Assembly (NCBI RefSeq): GCF_041432775.1
Contig: NZ_JAPWAG010000007.1
Span: forward strand, 48,268 to 112,267
Direction: 5' to 3'
Source: Pauljensenia sp902373545
GTDB lineage: Bacteria > Actinomycetota > Actinomycetes > Actinomycetales > Actinomycetaceae
Length of the DNA: 64,000 bases
Made by a program: the position numbers and the translations under genes. The notes under the pieces are model-generated. The model saw nothing but the letters and a program-made list of their open reading frames with translations, had not been told where the DNA came from and ran no database searches. Shown here piece after piece: positions 41,666-50,169 of this stretch (positions are counted from its first letter, which is position 1; each line of letters begins with the position of its first letter).

Positions 41666-43216
41666 GTGGAACTCTTGAAGCGATACGTTGCGGCATCGTC
41701 GATGGGCGTTGTCGCACTCGTATGCGTCCTTGTTGGGCTGCTCGGCGTGACCGTGCTGCGGCCGCCGACGCAGCAGGCCTCGACGGTGGAATCCGCGACG
41801 GACCTGATCATGACGCGTGACAACGTGCTATCGATCGTCAAGGATGACGTCACGGTGACCGCTACGTCGAAGTCGGGTGCCCCGGTCACACTGGTGATCG
41901 GCACGTCGCAGGACGCGAAGGGCTGGATTGGCAACGCTGCCTACACCGAGGTGATCGGCGTCGAGGCCGACCGCACCAAGCTGAAGGCGGAATCGCACGC
42001 CGCCAATGGAACGGGAATGGTCAATCCCGGCGCGACCTCGCAGGCTGATAACCAGTCTGGCGCGCAGGCAAACGCGCAGAACGCCGTACAGTCGGGCGCG
42101 CAGCCCATCGATGATCCGACATCCGCGCAGCTGACGGATCAGCTGGCAAAGTCCCCGATGTGGTTCAAGCAGGAGAGCGGCACGGGCAGCGTGTCTCTCG
42201 ACCTTGAGAACGTCCCGAGCGGCCGTTCCGCTGTCGCCGCCTCCGCCGGTGGCCCCGGAGACCTAACCCTGACCCTGACGTGGAAGATCGAGCAGGTCAA
42301 CCTGCTGGCCATCGTCGCATTCCTGGCCGCCGCTTTCTTCGCGCTTCTGGCCTTCGCCCTCTTCCTGACGCGCTGGCAGCTGCTGCGCCTGCGCAAGATT
42401 CGCGAGCAGCGCATCGAGGAGCGCCGTAAGGCTGACTCCCTGGACACCTCCACCATCGACGCTTCCGAGGTCGCCGAGCTGGTTGCCGCCGCGCGCGAGT
42501 CCGGTACTGGGCCTGCCCCCGCCTCGCCCGAGCCCGTCGCGGACGACGCGGTCGAGGCCGTGGCGCAGGAAGCGGCCACCGAAGAGCCTGAGCCGATCGA
42601 GGAGCCTGCGCCCGAGCCCATGTGGGGCGCCGCTGCGTTCGCCTCCTCGACCGAGGATTCCGCGGCCGACAAGCGTGCCGCCGACGAATCCGCCGCCGAC
42701 GAACCCGTCGCCGAGGAGCCTTCGGTTGAGGACACCGCGATCCGCGAGCCTCTCCCGCCCGCGCCCAGCGAGGCCCCCATCGTGCGCGCATCCATCGTCG
42801 GCGTGCCCGCCCCGGACATTTCGGCCCTGTCCGCGCCGGACTACGTCCCGGACCCGATGACCGACACCTTCGAGCGCCGTGGCCGCCACGGCCTCGACAA
42901 TGGCCCCTTCGACGTGGACCCGCCCGAGCGCGCAACGACGGATACCGGCGTCATCGACCTGAGCGGTATTCGCGGAGGCCGCACCCTGCCGTCGCGTCGC
43001 GCCCTGCGCGAGGCACGCAACAACGGTGAGGAAGTCGTGGTCGTTGACGGCCAGGAGTTCAACACCGGCCTGATCCCGATCACCCGCCCGCGCGACGCTG
43101 AGGAACAAAAGCCCGCCCCTGCGCCCACGTCCGCTCCTGACGATGACGCGTCGGCGACCGGAGGCTGGACCTCGATCATGTCCGGCTGGCTCAAGGACCG
43201 TCAGGGAGGAAAGTGA
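41666..43216 (+). CDS. Two-TM membrane protein with acidic Ala/Pro-rich cytoplasmic tail
   Basis: 516 residues, no recognised family. TM1 about 10-31 (SMGVVALVCVLVGLLGVTVL), an extracytoplasmic domain of about 175 residues that is rich in Ala, Gln, Asn and Thr, TM2 about 210-231 (LLAIVAFLAAAFFALLAFAL), then a long tail: basic coiled stretch (RKIREQRIEERRKA), acidic Ala/Pro/Glu low-complexity (about 275-375) and a more conserved-looking end (TGVIDLSGIRGGRTLPSRRA). GTG 41666 has GAGGAG upstream. The stop shares a base with the ATG of a lipoprotein gene, so the two probably act together at the envelope. Confidence 0.75.
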   Translation: MELLKRYVAASSMGVVALVCVLVGLLGVTVLRPPTQQASTVESATDLIMTRDNVLSIVKDDVTVTATSKSGAPVTLVIGTSQDAKGWIGNAAYTEVIGVEADRTKLKAESHAANGTGMVNPGATSQADNQSGAQANAQNAVQSGAQPIDDPTSAQLTDQLAKSPMWFKQESGTGSVSLDLENVPSGRSAVAASAGGPGDLTLTLTWKIEQVNLLAIVAFLAAAFFALLAFALFLTRWQLLRLRKIREQRIEERRKADSLDTSTIDASEVAELVAAARESGTGPAPASPEPVADDAVEAVAQEAATEEPEPIEEPAPEPMWGAAAFASSTEDSAADKRAADESAADEPVAEEPSVEDTAIREPLPPAPSEAPIVRASIVGVPAPDISALSAPDYVPDPMTDTFERRGRHGLDNGPFDVDPPERATTDTGVIDLSGIRGGRTLPSRRALREARNNGEEVVVVDGQEFNTGLIPITRPRDAEEQKPAPAPTSAPDDDASATGGWTSIMSGWLKDRQGGK

Positions 43217-44211
43217 TGAAACGACGGACCCTCGCGGCTGCAACCGCCGCTCTGCTGATGACCTCTGCGCTCGGTGTGAGCGCCTGCTCCAGCGAGATTG
43301 TCGCTCAGTCCGGCTCGGCACAAAGCGCCGCCAACCTCGACCTTGAGCGCATCTCCACCGTGCTCGAGAGTGTTGGAACGGTGATGGCCACGGCGGACGC
43401 CTCTCTGAACGCCGCCGACCTCGGCGATCAGGTGACGCAGGGCGCGCTGGAGACCCGCACCGCTCAGTACGCGCTGACGACGGCGACCGGTCAGACGCTG
43501 CCTGCCCTGGACTTCACGCCGACGTCGCTGGCGATCACGAACTCGGATTCGTGGCCGCGCGCGATCTTCAACATTTCGGACACCTCTTCCACGGCACTGC
43601 CAGTGCTCGAGGTCTACGTTCAGGACTCGGCCCGCTCCGACTACAAGCTGACGAACTTCGCCCGCCTGCTCGGCGGTACCCAGCTGACCCTGCCGCCCGT
43701 CGGCACCGGCTCTGCGTACGTGACCGGCGACTCTCAGGGCTTCACGGTGACCCCCGATACCGCGCTCGCGCAGTACATCACGATGCTGAACTCCGGCACG
43801 CAGGACACCACGCAGTTCGTCTCCGACGACTTCACGAAGCAGACCCTCCAGCAGGTCACCGACCTGAACTCCTCGGTGAGCGCGGCCGGCTCCGTGACCA
43901 TGGCCGCGACTGCAACCGACTACCCGATTTCGGGTCTGGTTCTGCAGGACGGCTCGGCCCTGGTGGCTGCGAACTTCAAGTACACCTTCACCTACCAGCG
44001 CACGGTCGCCGGTTCCACCATGAACCTGGCTGCAAACACCGCCGCGCTGAGCCCCGACGGCACGAAGGTCGAAGGCACTGCGACCGCGGACTACCTCGCG
44101 ACGATCATCATGCGCATCCCCTCGCAGAAGGCTGGCGGCAACGTGCAGATCGTCGGCGGCGACCGCTCGATCACCAAGGTGGCGCTCGATCCTTCCACGT
44201 CGCCGGGCTGA
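43216..44211 (+). CDS. Secreted lipoprotein of unknown function
   Basis: 331 residues. Signal peptide MKRRTLAAATAALLMTSAL with lipobox LGVSAC (Cys about residue 25), so lipid-anchored outside the membrane. The mature part is Ser/Thr/Ala-rich with beta-type pattern (LPALDFTPTSLAITNSDSWP, LLGGTQLTLPPVGTGSAYVT) and no known catalytic motif. ATG 43216 has GGAGGA 5 nt upstream, and the start overlaps the preceding membrane-protein gene by one base. Confidence 0.8.
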   Translation: MKRRTLAAATAALLMTSALGVSACSSEIVAQSGSAQSAANLDLERISTVLESVGTVMATADASLNAADLGDQVTQGALETRTAQYALTTATGQTLPALDFTPTSLAITNSDSWPRAIFNISDTSSTALPVLEVYVQDSARSDYKLTNFARLLGGTQLTLPPVGTGSAYVTGDSQGFTVTPDTALAQYITMLNSGTQDTTQFVSDDFTKQTLQQVTDLNSSVSAAGSVTMAATATDYPISGLVLQDGSALVAANFKYTFTYQRTVAGSTMNLAANTAALSPDGTKVEGTATADYLATIIMRIPSQKAGGNVQIVGGDRSITKVALDPSTSPG

Positions 44212-44233
44212 TTTTCACCCGTAGCGCACACCT

Positions 44234-44262
44234 CGTCCCCGTGGCTTAGAGTCGCGGGGACG
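44234..44262 (+). terminator. Hairpin after the lipoprotein gene
   Basis: CGTCCCCG (44234-44241) pairs with CGGGGACG (44255-44262) across 13 nt. The following bases are mixed, without a long T-run, so termination efficiency is uncertain. Confidence 0.4.
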
Positions 44263-44310
44263 ACGCATATCATCGTTCCTAGCACCAACTGTTTTGACGA
44301 AGAGGACACC

Positions 44311-45216
44311 ATGACCACGCCTGACCCCCGCCCCGCATCTGAGGCGACGCCTATGCCCGCAGACTCGCATGGAGCCGTCGATCTGTCGGCACGTTCGAGC
44401 GCGCCCACCGCCCCGGAAGCTTCCGCGTCCGCAGCGGGGGAGGGCCTGCACATCCCGCTCATCACCTCCACGGACGAGGAGAACTTCCAGGACGTTATGT
44501 CCACCTCGCAGGCCGTGCCGGTCATCATGGTGATGTGGTCGCCGCGTTCGCTGGAGTCCAAGCCCGCGCTGGCCATGCTCGAGGAGATCACGCGCGAACA
44601 CGCGGGTGCCTTCCAGCTCGTCGAGGTTGATATCGACAAGGCCCCGGCCATCGCCCAAGCGTTCCAGATTCAGACCGTGCCGACGGTCGTCGCGCTCGTC
44701 GGCGGTCGCCCGGTGCCGCTCTTCCAGGGCGGCGCTTCCAAGGAGCAGGTGCTCCCCGTCGTCTCCCAGGTGCTCGAGGCCGCCGCCCAGATGGGCATTA
44801 ACGCGCGCATCGCCGTCGCCGCCGAAGACACCGCGCCGCCGATTCCCCCCGAGCACGAGGCTCCGCTGGCTGCCGAAGAAGAGGGACGCCTGGACGAGGC
44901 GATCGCCCTGTGGGAGCGCGTCGTCGAGCTGAACCCGCGCGACGAGGCAGCGAAGTCTCATCTGTCCCGCGTGCGCTTCGCCCAGCGGGCCTACGGGGAG
45001 CAGAGCAGCGACGACCCGGCCGCGCGCGCCGACGCCCTCTTTGCGGCCGGAGATGCCGCTGGAGCCTTCGACGTGCTTCTTGAGCTGCTGGCTGCCTCGA
45101 GCGACGAGGAAGAACGCGACGCGCTACGCCTGCGTCTCCTGGACCTCTTCAGGGTCGCCGGCTCGACCCCCGAGGTCTCCAAGGCCCGCACGCGCCTGGC
45201 TATGCTCCTCATGTGA
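44311..45216 (+). CDS. Thioredoxin-fold/TPR co-chaperone-like protein without CxxC
   Basis: 301 residues, similar in layout to E. coli CnoX/YbbN. After a low-complexity N-terminus (1-45) the thioredoxin fold starts at LHIPLITSTDEENFQDVM; the usual WCGPC is WSPRS (76-80), so there are no redox cysteines, but the cis-Pro region QIQTVPTVVALVGGRPVP is kept. The C-terminal half is helical with TPR-like repeats (GRLDEAIALWERVVELNPRD). Likely role: holdase or scaffold. ATG 44311 has GAAGAGGACACC upstream. Convergent with glgB across a strong terminator. Confidence 0.85.
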   Translation: MTTPDPRPASEATPMPADSHGAVDLSARSSAPTAPEASASAAGEGLHIPLITSTDEENFQDVMSTSQAVPVIMVMWSPRSLESKPALAMLEEITREHAGAFQLVEVDIDKAPAIAQAFQIQTVPTVVALVGGRPVPLFQGGASKEQVLPVVSQVLEAAAQMGINARIAVAAEDTAPPIPPEHEAPLAAEEEGRLDEAIALWERVVELNPRDEAAKSHLSRVRFAQRAYGEQSSDDPAARADALFAAGDAAGAFDVLLELLAASSDEEERDALRLRLLDLFRVAGSTPEVSKARTRLAMLLM

Positions 45217-45255
45217 GCGTGACGTCGCGTCGTCTTGTGCGTCGCGACAAACGAC

Positions 45256-45287
45256 GAGGCCGGAGCAGGAATCCCTGCTCCGGCCTC
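45256..45287. terminator. Bidirectional terminator between the thioredoxin-like gene and glgB
   Basis: GAGGCCGGAGCAGG (45256-45269) and CCTGCTCCGGCCTC (45274-45287) are perfect 14-bp arms with a 4-nt loop, placed between convergent genes. No long T-run. Its core (ACGAGGCCGG) is shared with hairpins at 12851 and 62483. Confidence 0.75.
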
Positions 45288-45307
45288 ACCCGTATCAGCC
45301 TACGGCG

Positions 45308-47503
45308 TCAGCGAGCCTGAGAAGCGGGTACCAGCCACACGGCGCCCAGCGGCGGGACGCGCAGCTGCACGGAGACCGGTCGGCCGTTCCACGGGGTGTC
45401 CTCGGCGATGATCGGACCGACGTTGACCACGCCCGACCCGCCGAACTCCTCGGCGTCCGTGTTGAGGATCTCGACCCACTCGCCGCCAAAGGGCAGGCCC
45501 ACGCGGTAGCCCTCGTGCGGGTTGCCAGCGAAGTTCGAGACACACACGACGACCTCGCGGTTGCCATCGGCATCGGCGCCCTTACGCAGGTAGGAGATCA
45601 GGTTGTGATCGCCGTCCGAGGCATCGATCCACTCGAAGCCCGTGTAGTCGTCGTCCCACATGGCGGGGGAGGAGGCGTAGATCTTGTTGAGGCGCTCCAC
45701 CAGGGCCGCGACGCCAGCGTGACCCTCCTGGTCCAGCAGCCACCAGTCGAGGGAGTAGGACTCGTTCCACTCCTGCTCCTGGCCGATCTCCTGGCCCATG
45801 AAGAGGAGCTGCTTGCCCGGGTGGCTCCACTGGTAGGCGTACAGGGAACGCAGGCCCGCCAGGCGCTGCCACTTGTCGCCGGGCATCTTGGAGATGATGG
45901 AACCCTTGCCGTGAACGACCTCGTCGTGCGACAGCGGCAGCACGTAGTTCTCGGAGAAGGCGTACACGAGCGAGAAGGTGAGCTCGCCGTGGTGCCAGCG
46001 GCGGTTGACCGGATCCTCGCTCAGGTAGCGCAGGGTGTCGTTCATCCAGCCCATGTTCCACTTCATGCCGTAGCCGAGGCCGCCGCCCGAGGTCGGTGCG
46101 GTCACGCCCGGCCACGCCGTGGATTCCTCGGCGATCATGACGATGCCGGGGTGACGACGGTACGCGGTCGCGTTGGCTTCCTGGATGAAGTCGATGGCTT
46201 CCAGGTTCTCGCGGCCACCGTACTGGTTGGGACGCCACTGGCCGTCCTTACGCGAGTAATCCAGGTAGAGCATCGAGGCCACGGCGTCGACGCGCAGGCC
46301 GTCAATGTGGAAGTCCTCCAGCCAGTACAGGGCGTTGGCGACCAGGAAGTTGCGCACCTCGCGGCGGCCGAAGTTGAAGACGTAGGTGCCCCAGTCGGGG
46401 TGCTCGCCGCGCAGCGGGTCCGGATCCTCGTACAGCGGGGTGCCGTCGAAGCGGGCCAGGGCGAAGTCATCCTTGGGGAAGTGGGCGGGGACCCAGTCCA
46501 GGATGACGCCGATGCCCTCGCGGTGGAAGGCGTCCACCAGGTAGCGGAAGTCGTCCGGGGTTCCGTAGCGCGAGGAGGGAGCGTAGTAGGAGGTCACCTG
46601 GTAGCCCCACGAGCCGCCGAAGGGATGCTCAGCCAGCGGCATGAACTCCACGTGCGTGAAGCCCATCTGCTTGACGTAGGGGACCAGCTCGTCGGCCAGT
46701 TCGCGGTAGCCCAGGCCCTGACGCCAGGAGCCCGCGTGGACCTCGTAGATGGACATGGGGCCGGAGTGGGGGTTGCGGTCCTTGCGGGTAGACATCCACT
46801 CGTCGTCGGTCCACTCGTGGAAGTAGTCGGTGACGACCGAGGCCGTAGCCGGGGGGATCTCCGTGGCACGAGCCAGCGGGTCGGCCTTCTCGAACCAGTT
46901 GCCGCCGGGACCCTGGATCTCGAACTTGTAGCGCATGCCGACGCCGACGCCGGGGACGAAAATCTCCCAGATGCCGGAGGAGCCCAGCGAACGCATGGAG
47001 GTAGCCACGCCATCCCAGAAGTTGAACTCGCCGACGACGCGCACAGCGCGGGCGTTGGGGGCCCACACGGCGAAGGCGGTACCGGTGGTCTCACCCAGTT
47101 CGTCGGTGTAGGTCTTCACGTGGGCACCCAGGACGTTCCACAGGTTCTCGTGGCGGCCCTCAGAGATGAGGTAGGTGTCCATCTCGCCCAGGGTGGGCAG
47201 GTAGCGGTAGGGGTCGTCGCGCAGGTTCGTGTCCTCGCCGTAGGTCACCGAGACGCGGTAGGCGGGGATCTCCTTGTCGGGCAGCACCGTGACCCAGATA
47301 CCGCCGCGCTCGTGGGTGGCGGCGTAGGCACCTGAGGGGGTGATGATGTCGACCGCGTCAGCCAGGCGAGCCATGGTGCGGATCGTGACACCGGCGTCGC
47401 TCAGGTGGGCACCGAGAACCGAGTGCGGCGAGTAGTAGGAGCCGGAGGCGACGGCGTCGAGAATGTCGTCATTGACCTGGATCGGCGTTGGTTCGCAGCT
47501 CAT
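45308..47503 (-). CDS. glgB: 1,4-alpha-glucan branching enzyme
   Basis: 731 residues, GH13_9. Introduces alpha-1,6 branches in glycogen-type glucans. N-terminal CBM48 region (AFAVWAPNARAVRVVGEFNF), catalytic barrel with nucleophile D406 in GLRVDAVASMLYLDYSR, acid/base E459 in VMIAEESTAWPGV, and LPLSHDEVVHGKGS. Both N-domains are present, as in long GlgB forms. ATG 47503 has GGAG and AAGGA upstream. A perfect 8-bp-arm palindrome lies 24-41 nt before the start. It is downstream of glgE on the same strand with 164 bases between, so it probably has its own promoter. Confidence 0.97.
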   Translation of the reverse strand: MSCEPTPIQVNDDILDAVASGSYYSPHSVLGAHLSDAGVTIRTMARLADAVDIITPSGAYAATHERGGIWVTVLPDKEIPAYRVSVTYGEDTNLRDDPYRYLPTLGEMDTYLISEGRHENLWNVLGAHVKTYTDELGETTGTAFAVWAPNARAVRVVGEFNFWDGVATSMRSLGSSGIWEIFVPGVGVGMRYKFEIQGPGGNWFEKADPLARATEIPPATASVVTDYFHEWTDDEWMSTRKDRNPHSGPMSIYEVHAGSWRQGLGYRELADELVPYVKQMGFTHVEFMPLAEHPFGGSWGYQVTSYYAPSSRYGTPDDFRYLVDAFHREGIGVILDWVPAHFPKDDFALARFDGTPLYEDPDPLRGEHPDWGTYVFNFGRREVRNFLVANALYWLEDFHIDGLRVDAVASMLYLDYSRKDGQWRPNQYGGRENLEAIDFIQEANATAYRRHPGIVMIAEESTAWPGVTAPTSGGGLGYGMKWNMGWMNDTLRYLSEDPVNRRWHHGELTFSLVYAFSENYVLPLSHDEVVHGKGSIISKMPGDKWQRLAGLRSLYAYQWSHPGKQLLFMGQEIGQEQEWNESYSLDWWLLDQEGHAGVAALVERLNKIYASSPAMWDDDYTGFEWIDASDGDHNLISYLRKGADADGNREVVVCVSNFAGNPHEGYRVGLPFGGEWVEILNTDAEEFGGSGVVNVGPIIAEDTPWNGRPVSVQLRVPPLGAVWLVPASQAR

Positions 47504-47526
47504 GGATTATCCTTACTCCAGTTGGT

Positions 47527-47544
47527 GTGAACTGCTCAGTTCAC
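47527..47544. promoter_or_regulatory. Palindrome in the glgB leader, possible operator
   Basis: GTGAACTG-CT-CAGTTCAC, perfect 8-bp arms. On the minus strand a -10-like TAGACT (47562-47557) lies just upstream, so a bound repressor would sit at about +5 to +20. It could alternatively fold in the mRNA. Confidence 0.5.
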
Positions 47545-47667
47545 TGTCGTGTTTGTAGTCTATCGTTTTCCCGGAAAAATTGGGAGCCGGGTCCCATTTG
47601 TTCGGTCGATTTTGAGGGGGACGGTGCTCGGCGCGACCCGCGAGTCACGCCGAGCGGGCCTATGGTC

Positions 47668-49710
47668 TCAGGCCTGCGACCAGGGCGAGGAGTGGGCGGG
47701 CTCGACCTTGAAGACGTGGCCGAGGCGCGTCACGGGGGACAGCGACACCCAGTTGGACGAACCCCACACGTAGGAGTGTCCGTCGAGCTCGTCGACGACC
47801 GTGATGTTGCCGCCCGGCGTGGCCAGGCCCATCTCGGCCAGGTCCAGGTAGACCGAACCGTCCACGCCATCGTGAGGATCCAGCGAAATCACGCAGATGA
47901 CGGTGTCCGGGCTGCCGTCTTCGGTGAACTTGCCGGGCAGCTGACGCGAGAAGGCGAGCAGGCGATCCGAGGACGTGGGGTGGATGCGGATCTGGTGGAG
48001 CTGGCGCAGTGCCGGGTGCTTGGCGCGAGCGGCGTTGAGCAGCGTGAACAGGCGCGAGATGCCGATCTCGTCCGCATCCTCCCAGCGGCGCGGACGGTAC
48101 TCGTACTTCTCGTTGTTGTTGGGCTCCTGGAACGTGCCACGCGGTTCGTTTTCGACGAACTCGTAACCCGAGTAAATGCCCCACGTGGGGGCACCCAGCG
48201 CCGCGAGCATCGCACGGATCGCGAAGATCGCGGTGCCGCCGTCCCACATCTGCGGGGTGAGGATGTCGTGCGTGGTCGGCCAGAAGGCCGGGCGCATGAG
48301 GTGGGCGGTCTCCTGCGACACCTCAACGAGGTACTCCTCGATCTCCTGCTTGAACGTCCTCCACGCGAAGTAGGTGTAGGACTGGTCGAAGCCGATAGCG
48401 CCCAGGGTGCGCATCATGGCGGGGCGCGTGAAGGCCTCGGCCAGGAAGAGCGTGCCCGGGTACTGCGCCTTGATGTCGGCGAGCAGACGCTCCCAGAAGG
48501 GGATGGGCTTCGTGTGCGGGTTGTCCACGCGGAAGATCGTCACGCCGTGGTTGATCCACAGCTCGATGACGTCGCGCACGGCCTGGTAGATGCCCTCGGG
48601 GTCGTTGTCGAAGTTCAGGGGGTAGATGTCCTGGTACTTCTTGGGCGGGTTCTCGGCGTAGGCGATCGTGCCGTCGGCGCGCGTGGTGAACCACTCGGGG
48701 TGCTCGGTGACCCACGGGTGGTCAGGGGAGCACTGGAGGGCGAGGTCGAGTGCGACCTCCATGCCGAGGCCTCGGGCGCGCTCGACGAAACGGTCGAAGT
48801 CGGCGAAGTCGCCCAGATCCGGGTGGATGGCGTCGTGGCCGCCCTCGGGGGAGCCGATGCCGTAGGGGGAACCCGGGTCGCCGGGCGCGGCGATCAGGGA
48901 GTTGTTCTTGCCCTTGCGGAACGTCGTGCCGATCGGGTGGATGGGGGTCAAGTAGACGACGTCGAAGCCCATGCCCGCGATGCGCGGCAGGTCCTCAGCG
49001 GCTCCAGCGAGCGTGCCGGAGACCCAGGAGCCGTCCGGGTTCTGGAAGGCTCCCGCGGAGCGCGGGAAGATCTCGTACCATGCGCCGGCCAGCGCCTTGG
49101 TGCGCGCCACATCCAGCGGGTAGACGCGCGAGGAATCGAGGAGGTCGCGCAGCGGGTGATCGCGGAAGACCAGGCGGATACGCGAGGAGATGCCGGCGGA
49201 GAGGCGCTGCTGGGGGGAATGGGAGCCATCACGCAGGCGACGCGCCGCATCGTGCAGTGCCTCGATGTCGGCGTCCGAAGGCGGACGCTGGGTCGGGTTG
49301 TGGAAGGCCTTACCGGCGGCCGCGCGCTCCATGAGGCGGGCGCCCTCCTCAAGCATCAGCTCGACGTCGATGCCAGCGCTGACCTTGACGGCAGCATCGT
49401 GACGCCATGTGGCGTAGGGGTCGGACCAGGAATCCACGCGGAACGACCAGGCTCCGGGAACGTCCGCGGCAACCCAGGCCTCATAGCGGTCGAGGCCAGG
49501 CGCGATGTCGACCATGCGGGTACGAGAGTATTCACCTCCGTCCGGGCGTAGCAGGACGGCCTCGGCGGCGAATGCGTCGTGTCCTTCGCGGAACACGGTC
49601 GCACGAATGGGGAAAGGCTCGCCTTCGGTCGCCTTAGCGGGAAGTGTGCCGTCCTCGATGACGGGGAACACTTCGATGATCGGGATACGGGGCAACAGTT
49701 TCTCGCTCAC
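47668..49710 (-). CDS. glgE: Alpha-1,4-glucan:maltose-1-phosphate maltosyltransferase
   Basis: 680 residues, GH13_3. Extends alpha-1,4-glucans using maltose-1-phosphate. Nucleophile D396 in TIFRVDNPHTKPIPFW and acid/base E425 in LFLAEAFTRPAMM are diagnostic, as are the N-terminal helical insert (about 115-165) and YLTPIHPIGTTFRKGKNN. Neither TreS nor maltokinase (Pep2) is in this window, so the maltose-1-P supply must be encoded elsewhere. Start is GTG 49710, with no Shine-Dalgarno and TAGTGT 7 nt upstream, suggesting a leaderless mRNA. Confidence 0.97.
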   Translation of the reverse strand: MSEKLLPRIPIIEVFPVIEDGTLPAKATEGEPFPIRATVFREGHDAFAAEAVLLRPDGGEYSRTRMVDIAPGLDRYEAWVAADVPGAWSFRVDSWSDPYATWRHDAAVKVSAGIDVELMLEEGARLMERAAAGKAFHNPTQRPPSDADIEALHDAARRLRDGSHSPQQRLSAGISSRIRLVFRDHPLRDLLDSSRVYPLDVARTKALAGAWYEIFPRSAGAFQNPDGSWVSGTLAGAAEDLPRIAGMGFDVVYLTPIHPIGTTFRKGKNNSLIAAPGDPGSPYGIGSPEGGHDAIHPDLGDFADFDRFVERARGLGMEVALDLALQCSPDHPWVTEHPEWFTTRADGTIAYAENPPKKYQDIYPLNFDNDPEGIYQAVRDVIELWINHGVTIFRVDNPHTKPIPFWERLLADIKAQYPGTLFLAEAFTRPAMMRTLGAIGFDQSYTYFAWRTFKQEIEEYLVEVSQETAHLMRPAFWPTTHDILTPQMWDGGTAIFAIRAMLAALGAPTWGIYSGYEFVENEPRGTFQEPNNNEKYEYRPRRWEDADEIGISRLFTLLNAARAKHPALRQLHQIRIHPTSSDRLLAFSRQLPGKFTEDGSPDTVICVISLDPHDGVDGSVYLDLAEMGLATPGGNITVVDELDGHSYVWGSSNWVSLSPVTRLGHVFKVEPAHSSPWSQA

Positions 49711-49717
49711 ATGTCCA

Positions 49718-49723
49718 ACACTA
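49718..49723 (-). promoter_or_regulatory. -10-like TAGTGT, putative leaderless promoter of glgE
   Basis: On the minus strand TAGTGT is followed by seven bases and the GTG start. No ribosome-binding site. Confidence 0.45.
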
Positions 49724-49820
49724 ACCTATGGACCGACCAGGGCATAGGCGAAGATCACACCCCGGGATGTGACCGATCTCCCAAGCGTGTTGTGTGTGCT
49801 CAGAGTGTCGTGCGAGTCGC

Positions 49821-49863
49821 CAATAAAGTGGGGGCGGCACCCGAGTGATTCGGATGCCGCCCC
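49821..49863 (-). terminator. Intrinsic terminator of the trpS-side unit
   Basis: On the minus strand GGGGCGGCA and TGCCGCCCC (49863-49855 and 49839-49831) form a 9-bp stem, followed by CACTTTATT. It ends the transcript of the small membrane-protein gene before glgE. Confidence 0.75.
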
Positions 49864-49887
49864 GCCTGATGTGCGTGTGTCGAGCTC

Positions 49888-50139
49888 TTATAAGTCCGAC
49901 ATGGATGCGTACAAGGCCGCACCAAAAATGACCCAGAAGATGATCACCAACACGAAAATGATGATCTGCCAGAGGAACGCTGCGCGCGCGAAGTTCCGCT
50001 TCGCCGGGGAGCCGCCGGAGCCGAGCGCAAGAACGAGCAGATAGACAAAGCCGACCAGAGGGATGCCCATCAGGAAGAAGGTGAGCATCCAGCCGCCGAC
50101 GGAATCGTCGGGGTGCTCAGGGAACTGGTTGTATGCCAT
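49888..50139 (-). CDS. Small two-TM membrane protein
   Basis: 83 residues: hydrophilic N-terminus (AYNQFPEHPDDSVGG), TM1 WMLTFFLMGIPLVGFVYLLV, a short basic loop (SPAKRNFARA) and TM2 LWQIIIFVLVIIFWVIFG. Typical of small uncharacterised membrane proteins in actinobacteria; no function can be given. ATG 50139 has TAGGAGGCACC immediately upstream on the minus strand, so it is well translated. It lies 30 nt downstream of trpS and ends at a good terminator. Confidence 0.75.
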   Translation of the reverse strand: MAYNQFPEHPDDSVGGWMLTFFLMGIPLVGFVYLLVLALGSGGSPAKRNFARAAFLWQIIIFVLVIIFWVIFGAALYASMSDL

Positions 50140-50169
50140 GGTGCCTCCTAAGGAGAGTTGTGCGTGGGA

